Origin: RGIG5579 sp045655865 | GTDB lineage: Bacteria > Bacillota > Clostridia > Oscillospirales > SIG627 | Reading direction: 5' to 3' | Length of the DNA stretch: 26,389 bases | Assembly (NCBI GenBank): GCA_045655865.1 | Contig: JAZOQB010000033.1 | Span: 1 to 26,389, forward strand | In this document: piece by piece, positions 22,559 to 26,389 of the stretch | How the letters are laid out: each line of letters starts with the position of its first letter | How positions within the stretch are numbered: the first letter of the stretch is position 1 | Position numbers and translations under genes: made by a program | Notes under the pieces: model-generated | The model's input: the letters and a program-made list of their open reading frames with translations, nothing else | What the model was told of the DNA's origin: nothing | Database searches by the model: none

Positions 22559-23101
22559 TCAATAATTTTCTGCGCAGATTTCAAAATAGCTTTGAGGATG
22601 AGCACATGTGGGGCAAAGCTCAGGAGCCTTAGTGCCAACAACGATGTGACCGCAGTTGCGGCATTCCCAGATCTTCACTTCGCTCTTTTCAAAGACCTGT
22701 ACGGTTTCTACGTTTTTGAGCAGTGCACGGTAGCGCTCTTCGTGGCGCTTTTCAATTGCGGCTACCAGGCGGAATTTTTTCGCTAAATCAAGGAAACCTT
22801 CTTTTTCAGCGGTAACGGCAAAGCCTTCGTACATATCGGTCCATTCATAATTTTCACCGTCAGCGGCAGCGGCAAGGTTTTCGGAGGTGGATCCGATTCC
22901 GTTCAGCTCTTTCAGCCACATTTTGGCGTGTTCTTTTTCATTGTCTGCCGTCTTCAAAAAAAGCGATGAGATCTGCTCGTATCCTTCTTTTTTTGCTACA
23001 GAAGCAAAATAGGTGTACTTGTTTCTTGCCTGGCTTTCACCGGCGAAAGCGGCTTCCAGGTTTTTTTCGGTCTGCGTTCCTGCGTATTTGGTTTTGCTCA
23101 T
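22559..23101 (-). CDS. rbr: Rubrerythrin
   Basis: Predicted 180-aa cytosolic non-haem di-iron peroxidase that protects anaerobes from hydrogen peroxide. The ferritin-like four-helix domain (1-140) supplies the di-iron ligands in AGESQARNKY (Glu about 22), NEKEH (about 54-58) and AIEKRHEERY (Glu 117, His 120). The C-terminal rubredoxin-like domain has the Fe(Cys)4 pairs CRNCG (147-151) and CPTC (163-166). Length and order are those of classical rubrerythrin. A perfect AGGAGG lies 8 nt before the ATG and a clear promoter precedes it. No PerR-like operator was recognised. Confidence 0.96.
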   Translation of the reverse strand: MSKTKYAGTQTEKNLEAAFAGESQARNKYTYFASVAKKEGYEQISSLFLKTADNEKEHAKMWLKELNGIGSTSENLAAAADGENYEWTDMYEGFAVTAEKEGFLDLAKKFRLVAAIEKRHEERYRALLKNVETVQVFEKSEVKIWECRNCGHIVVGTKAPELCPTCAHPQSYFEICAENY

Positions 23102-23127
23102 GGTGTGCCTCCTTTGTTTTTTTCTTT

Positions 23128-23156
23128 ATTGTATCACAAAGAAGTTACCATTGCAA
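23128..23156 (-). promoter_or_regulatory. Promoter of rubrerythrin
   Basis: On the minus strand TTGCAA (23156-23151) and TACAAT (23133-23128) are separated by 17 bp, just after the terminator of the small proline-rich gene. Confidence 0.75.
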
Positions 23157-23182
23157 GAAAAAGCAGTGAAATCACTGTTTTT
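23157..23182 (-). terminator. Terminator of the small proline-rich gene
   Basis: CAGTG pairs with CACTG around a 4-nt loop, with A runs and T runs on the two sides (AAAAA and TTTTTTT). It sits directly after the TAA stop of the 56-aa gene on the minus strand. Confidence 0.7.
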
Positions 23183-23353
23183 TTAAAGATCGTCCGCATC
23201 CTGTACGGGTTTTTCTTGAAAGTCCATGGGAAGTCCTGTGTACCAACCCTCCGGATCGGTTCGGCTGGGAGGAAGATGGATCATATCGCTGGGCCCGGTT
23301 TCACTCACTGGCCGGGGACGTCTGTCTTTAGGGCTGATTTTGATTTTTTTCAT
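23183..23353 (-). CDS. Small proline-rich protein of unknown function (56 aa)
   Basis: Starts MKKIKISPKDRRPRPVSETG, continues with DMIHLPPSRTDPEGWYTG and ends EKPVQDADDL. Seven prolines and many charged residues with few aliphatics suggest a flexible or extended chain; there is no membrane or signal segment. A strong AGGAG lies 6 nt before the ATG at 23353, and a terminator abuts the stop. A second in-frame ATG at 23413 also has GGGAGA 7 nt upstream and would add 20 mostly basic residues, giving 76 aa. The longer ORF to 23779 runs into hprK antisense and is not real. I have an impression of similar PVQDADDL-ending small proteins in other Clostridia but cannot verify it. Function unknown. Confidence 0.68.
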   Translation of the reverse strand: MKKIKISPKDRRPRPVSETGPSDMIHLPPSRTDPEGWYTGLPMDFQEKPVQDADDL

Positions 23354-23412
23354 GCCAAGCTCCTTTTTTCTTTTAGTTTGCTTATCTGTCTTTCCTTTTA
23401 TACTTTTTCCCA

Positions 23413-23441
23413 TTGAAATTTCTCCCATGATATGATAAAAT
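23413..23441 (+). promoter_or_regulatory. Promoter of hprK-glcK-murB
   Basis: TTGAAA (23413-23418) and TAAAAT (23436-23441) are separated by 17 bp, about 32 bp before hprK. It overlaps the possible upstream start of the divergent proline-rich gene. Confidence 0.65.
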
Positions 23442-23473
23442 AAAGTCATGAAATATAAGGAAGGGGACTCCGG

Positions 23474-24409
23474 ATGGCTGAAGAAAAGTATTTCATCACT
23501 CTTGGAGAGATTATTGAAAAGTTTGAATTGACCGAACTTGTGATGACCCAAGAAGACCATGATCGCAAGATCGTGCGAAAGGAAGTGAATCGTCCCGGTC
23601 TGTTTCTTGCGGGCTTTCACGAATATTTTAACCCCGATCGCATTCAGATCTTGGGAAAAACCGAGTACGAATACCTGGAATCCTTGTCTCACGAGGAATG
23701 CCGCGAGGCTGTACGGTATCTCATGGCGCAAAGACCGGTTTGCGTTATTTTCTGCCACGGACGAGAAGTTCTTCCCCACACAAAGGAATACGCCAAAGAG
23801 TATGGTGTTCCTCTTCTGATTACAGATAAAGACACTTCTTATTTTATGGCCAGTTTGATCTCTGTTTTAAACGTTTCCCTGGCTGAGCGCATTACTCGCC
23901 ACGGTGTTTTGGTGGAGATTTACGGAGAGGGCGTTTTGCTTTTGGGAGACAGTGGCGTTGGAAAAAGCGAAACTGCCATCGACCTGGTCAAAAGGGGACA
24001 TCGCCTCATTGCAGACGATGCCGTGGAGATCAAGCGAGTTTCGGATCGCACCCTGGTAGGTTCCGCACCGGAAATGATTCGGCATTACGTGGAATTGCGC
24101 GGAATTGGCGTGGTGGACGTGCGCCGGCTCTTTGGCATGGGAGCTGTAAAGGATACGGAAAAGATCAATTTGATTATTCACCTGGAACCTTGGGTTCAGG
24201 GAAAATTTTATGACAGACTGGGCATGGATACCGAATATACTGAATTGCTGGGGATCCAGATCCCGTCGCTTACCATTCCGGTGCGCCCCGGCCGAAATCT
24301 TGCCCTGATCATTGAGATCGCTACCATGAACATGCGCCAAAAGCTCATGGGCTTTAATACAGCGGCAGAGCTCAATGAAAAACTGATGAAGCAATTTGGA
24401 GGAGAATGA
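23474..24409 (+). CDS. hprK: HPr kinase/phosphorylase
   Basis: Predicted 311-aa bifunctional enzyme that phosphorylates HPr on Ser46, controlling CcpA-dependent catabolite repression and sugar uptake, and also removes the phosphate. The N-terminal domain spans about 1-130. The catalytic domain has HGVLVEIYGEG (His about 143), Walker A GDSGVGKS (158-165), the conserved LIADDAVEIK and the family signature ELRGIGVVDVRRLFG (about 207-221). Length and motifs are typical. AAGGAAGGGG precedes the ATG. The gene leads a tightly packed group with glcK (3-bp gap) and murB, a sensible pairing of carbon sensing with glucose phosphorylation. Confidence 0.96.
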   Translation: MAEEKYFITLGEIIEKFELTELVMTQEDHDRKIVRKEVNRPGLFLAGFHEYFNPDRIQILGKTEYEYLESLSHEECREAVRYLMAQRPVCVIFCHGREVLPHTKEYAKEYGVPLLITDKDTSYFMASLISVLNVSLAERITRHGVLVEIYGEGVLLLGDSGVGKSETAIDLVKRGHRLIADDAVEIKRVSDRTLVGSAPEMIRHYVELRGIGVVDVRRLFGMGAVKDTEKINLIIHLEPWVQGKFYDRLGMDTEYTELLGIQIPSLTIPVRPGRNLALIIEIATMNMRQKLMGFNTAAELNEKLMKQFGGE

Positions 24410-24412
24410 TCC

Positions 24413-25366
24413 ATGTATTACATTGGTATTGACTTAGGAGGCACCAATATCGCTTGCGGTTTGGTGGATGTCACAGGAAAGATCCTAGTAAAAAAAAGCT
24501 GTAAGACTCTTGCCCAACGTCCTGCATCGGAAATCATGGCGGATATGGCAAAACTGGTGGAGAATGTGATCTTGGAGGGTGGCTGCACCAAAGAGAAGAT
24601 CGCTTTTTGCGGCATTGCCTCTCCCGGTATTGCCAACGCCGATACGGGAATCATCGAGTATTCCTGTAATCTGCCTTCTTTTTTGAATTTTAATATCGTA
24701 CAGGACCTGAAGGCCCGTACCGGTATCTCTCGAATCGGCCTTGAAAATGACGCCAACTGTGCCGCTAAGGGCGAAGCGGAAGCGGGCGCGGCAAAGGATT
24801 GTCGAAGCTCTGTTTTCATCACTTTGGGCACCGGTGTGGGCGGTGGCGTAGTTTTAGACGGAAAGATCTTTCACGGATTTAATTTTGCCGGTGCGGAATT
24901 GGGTCATGTGGTGATCCAAGAGGGCGGACTTCCTTGTTCCTGCGGACGACACGGTTGCTGGGAAGCTTATAGTTCAGCCACGGCTCTGTGCCGCATGACG
25001 CGCGAAGAAATGGAACAAAACAAAAACAGCGCCATGTGGCGCCTGTGTGACGGTACGCTGGATAAAGTGGACGGCCGCACTGCCTTTGATGCTATGCGGC
25101 TTGGAGATGAGAGCGCCAAAAAGGTTCTGGATCGCTTCACCAAATACTTAGCTTGCGGTATCACCAACATGGTAAATATTTTCCAGCCGGAAATTCTCTC
25201 TGTGGGCGGTGGCATCTCTGCCGAAGGGGAAACGCTGCTTGCTCCGGTCCGCGAGATCCTGGAGAGGGAACAGTATTCCCGTGTTTGCAAGAACAAAACT
25301 GTTTTAAAGAAAGCGGAGCTTGGGAACGACGCCGGAATCATCGGTGCAGCCCTTCTCTGGAGATAA
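24413..25366 (+). CDS. glcK: ROK-family glucokinase
   Basis: Predicted 317-aa cytosolic kinase making glucose 6-phosphate from glucose and ATP. The ATP-binding DLGGTN is at 7-12, the catalytic Asp in LENDANCAA at about 113, and GTGVGGGVV near 139-147. The ROK zinc motif CSCGRHGCWE is complete (Cys 175, 177, 182) after the conserved ELGH His at about 165. Length fits Firmicute GlcK (about 320 aa). GGAGGAG lies 7 nt before the ATG inside the hprK end, 3 bp after its stop. Another ROK hexose specificity is possible, but the position next to hprK favours glucose. Confidence 0.92.
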   Translation: MYYIGIDLGGTNIACGLVDVTGKILVKKSCKTLAQRPASEIMADMAKLVENVILEGGCTKEKIAFCGIASPGIANADTGIIEYSCNLPSFLNFNIVQDLKARTGISRIGLENDANCAAKGEAEAGAAKDCRSSVFITLGTGVGGGVVLDGKIFHGFNFAGAELGHVVIQEGGLPCSCGRHGCWEAYSSATALCRMTREEMEQNKNSAMWRLCDGTLDKVDGRTAFDAMRLGDESAKKVLDRFTKYLACGITNMVNIFQPEILSVGGGISAEGETLLAPVREILEREQYSRVCKNKTVLKKAELGNDAGIIGAALLWR

Positions 25367-25368
25367 AA

Positions 25369-26295
25369 ATGACGGTGTGTGAAAGGGTATCTGGGATCCT
25401 CTCCCGGCTGATGGATAGGGGAGAGGTCAAAAAAGAGGACTTTCAGCTCGTTGAGTCTTACTCGCTTTCCCGTCTTACTTCTTTTCGAACCGGGGGAGAC
25501 AGCACCGTTCTCTTCCCGGAAACGTTGACTCTGGTGGAAAAATTGGTGCCCCTTTTGCATGAGGAAAGTATTCCGTATTTTGTTTTGGGAAACGGCACCA
25601 ACGTCATTGCTAAGGACGAGGGATACCACGGCCTGATCTTGTGCTTGGCCCATTTAAAAGAGGCACGAGTAGAAGGAAAAAGACTCGTTGCCCAGTGTGG
25701 AGCTCCCATTACCGCACTTGCTAACCTTGCTCAAAAAAACGGTCTTTCCGGGATGGAGTTTTTCTACGGCATCCCCGGCACTGTTGGGGGCGCGGTTTTC
25801 ATGAACGCCGGAGCGTACGGCGGAGAATGTAAGGACATTTTGGAAAGCGTCACATCTCTCACCCCAGAGGGAAAGATTCAAACGCTTTCCGTCGAGGACC
25901 TGAACTTGGGCTATCGCACAAGCATTTTTCAACAAACGGAAGATTTGATTCTTTCCGCAACCTTTTCTTTGACGGAAGGAAAAAAAGAAGAGATCCGCTC
26001 CAAAATGGAGGATCTCATGGAAAGAAGAGTGACCAAGCAGCCTCTGGAATATCCAAGTGCCGGTAGCACGTTCCGGCGTTTTCCGGGGCGCTTTACCGCC
26101 AAAATGATCGAAGATGCCGGCTTGAAAGGCGCGCGCTGCGGCGGCGCACAGGTAAGCGAAAAGCACGCGGGCTTTCTGATCAATTACGATCACGCCACAA
26201 GCGCCGATATTTTTGGCTTGATTGATCACGTAAAAGAAGTTATTTGGGAAAAAGAAGGGGTTTGGATCCAGTGTGAGGTCCGAGTGATCGAATAA
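25369..26295 (+). CDS. murB: UDP-N-acetylenolpyruvoylglucosamine reductase
   Basis: Predicted 308-aa FAD enzyme that reduces UDP-GlcNAc-enolpyruvate to UDP-MurNAc, the second committed step of peptidoglycan precursor synthesis. The FAD domain has SRLTSFRTGG, then LGNGTNVIAKDEG and FFYGIPGTVGGAVFMNAGAYGGE. The C-terminal part has YRTSIF, YPSAGSTFRR, AGLKGARCGGAQVSEKHAGF and the final CEVRVI with the conserved Glu. This is the short type II MurB of Firmicutes. I chose the ATG at 25369 (2 bp after the glcK stop, GGAG 6 nt upstream). An open frame back to 25153 overlaps glcK and encodes nothing MurB-like. Confidence 0.96.
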   Translation: MTVCERVSGILSRLMDRGEVKKEDFQLVESYSLSRLTSFRTGGDSTVLFPETLTLVEKLVPLLHEESIPYFVLGNGTNVIAKDEGYHGLILCLAHLKEARVEGKRLVAQCGAPITALANLAQKNGLSGMEFFYGIPGTVGGAVFMNAGAYGGECKDILESVTSLTPEGKIQTLSVEDLNLGYRTSIFQQTEDLILSATFSLTEGKKEEIRSKMEDLMERRVTKQPLEYPSAGSTFRRFPGRFTAKMIEDAGLKGARCGGAQVSEKHAGFLINYDHATSADIFGLIDHVKEVIWEKEGVWIQCEVRVIE

Positions 26296-26321
26296 GAGAT
26301 TTTGAGAGAGGAGGGGGAGGT

Positions 26322-26389
26322 TTGGAAAGCTTTTCTTCTTCCATCAAGCAATATCTGTGTCAGAGGTCCTTTGAAGAATTGGGCTTTGG
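26322..26389 (+). CDS. whiA: Start of a probable WhiA protein (cut by window end)
   Basis: Only 22 codons are visible. A TTG at 26322 with AGGAGG 7 nt upstream opens a frame reading MESFSSSIKQYLCQRSFEEL. The SFSSxxKxxLC pattern matches the N-terminus of WhiA, the sporulation and division-linked DNA-binding protein commonly encoded near murB in Firmicutes. Identity is tentative because the helix-turn-helix and endonuclease-like parts lie outside the window. rapZ and yvcK, often placed between murB and whiA, are absent here. Confidence 0.55.
   Translation, partial: MESFSSSIKQYLCQRSFEELGF

Noticed and set aside
25153..25368. Extended N-terminus for MurB
   Set aside because: It would overlap 214 bp of glcK in another frame; the start at 25369 has a ribosome site and matches the family.

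Overview
The window looks like chromosomal DNA from an anaerobic, probably spore-forming, gut-type member of the Clostridia (Firmicutes/Bacillota). This rests on gene content: HPr kinase/phosphorylase, a MecA-type adaptor, a PdaA-type cortex-lactam deacetylase, rubrerythrin, a fermentative D-lactate dehydrogenase, the single-chain glycyl-tRNA synthetase and a WhiA start next to murB. Shine-Dalgarno sites are strong, and promoters read as ordinary TTGACA/TATAAT. I see no phage, insertion sequence or CRISPR array. A genus cannot be assigned from sequence alone.

Layout, left to right. (1) 1-2100: terminator of an upstream gene; a GH25 muramidase with two almost identical LysM repeats; a convergent mntP manganese exporter whose leader ends in an intrinsic terminator just before the gene; and a tRNA-Gln gene with its own promoter. 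(2) 2101-2940: a 190-bp array of short hairpins joined by a degenerate TATATCATCA linker that flips orientation in the middle, then a short leader and a 54-aa peptide gene with a strong ribosome site. (3) 3038-5353: an NhaC-type antiporter and a small four-helix protein with an internal repeat. (4) 5402-10449 on the minus strand: a membrane-spanning SMC/YhaN-like ATPase translationally coupled to recG, followed by an MscS channel. (5) 10548-13140 on the minus strand: a short mecA-like gene plus a family-4 uracil-DNA glycosylase, then two overlapping polysaccharide deacetylases. (6) 13407-18503: a three-gene operon in which a DUF1854 protein sits between two ABC exporter half-transporters, each with an extra N-terminal globular domain and a four-cysteine zinc ribbon. 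(7) 18571-22432: glyS, an MFS transporter and a convergent ldhA. (8) 22559-26389: rubrerythrin and a 56-aa proline-rich protein on the minus strand, then hprK-glcK-murB-whiA on the plus strand, tightly packed.

Functional themes are cell-wall turnover (GH25, two deacetylases, murB), DNA repair (recG, Udg4, YhaN-like ATPase), ion homeostasis (mntP, nhaC, mscS) and carbon regulation (hprK, glcK, ldhA). The best candidates for something undescribed are the ABC-DUF1854-ABC exporter with zinc ribbons, the flipped hairpin array, the 54-aa peptide gene beside it, and the attenuator-like mntP leader, which I could not match to a known riboswitch class.
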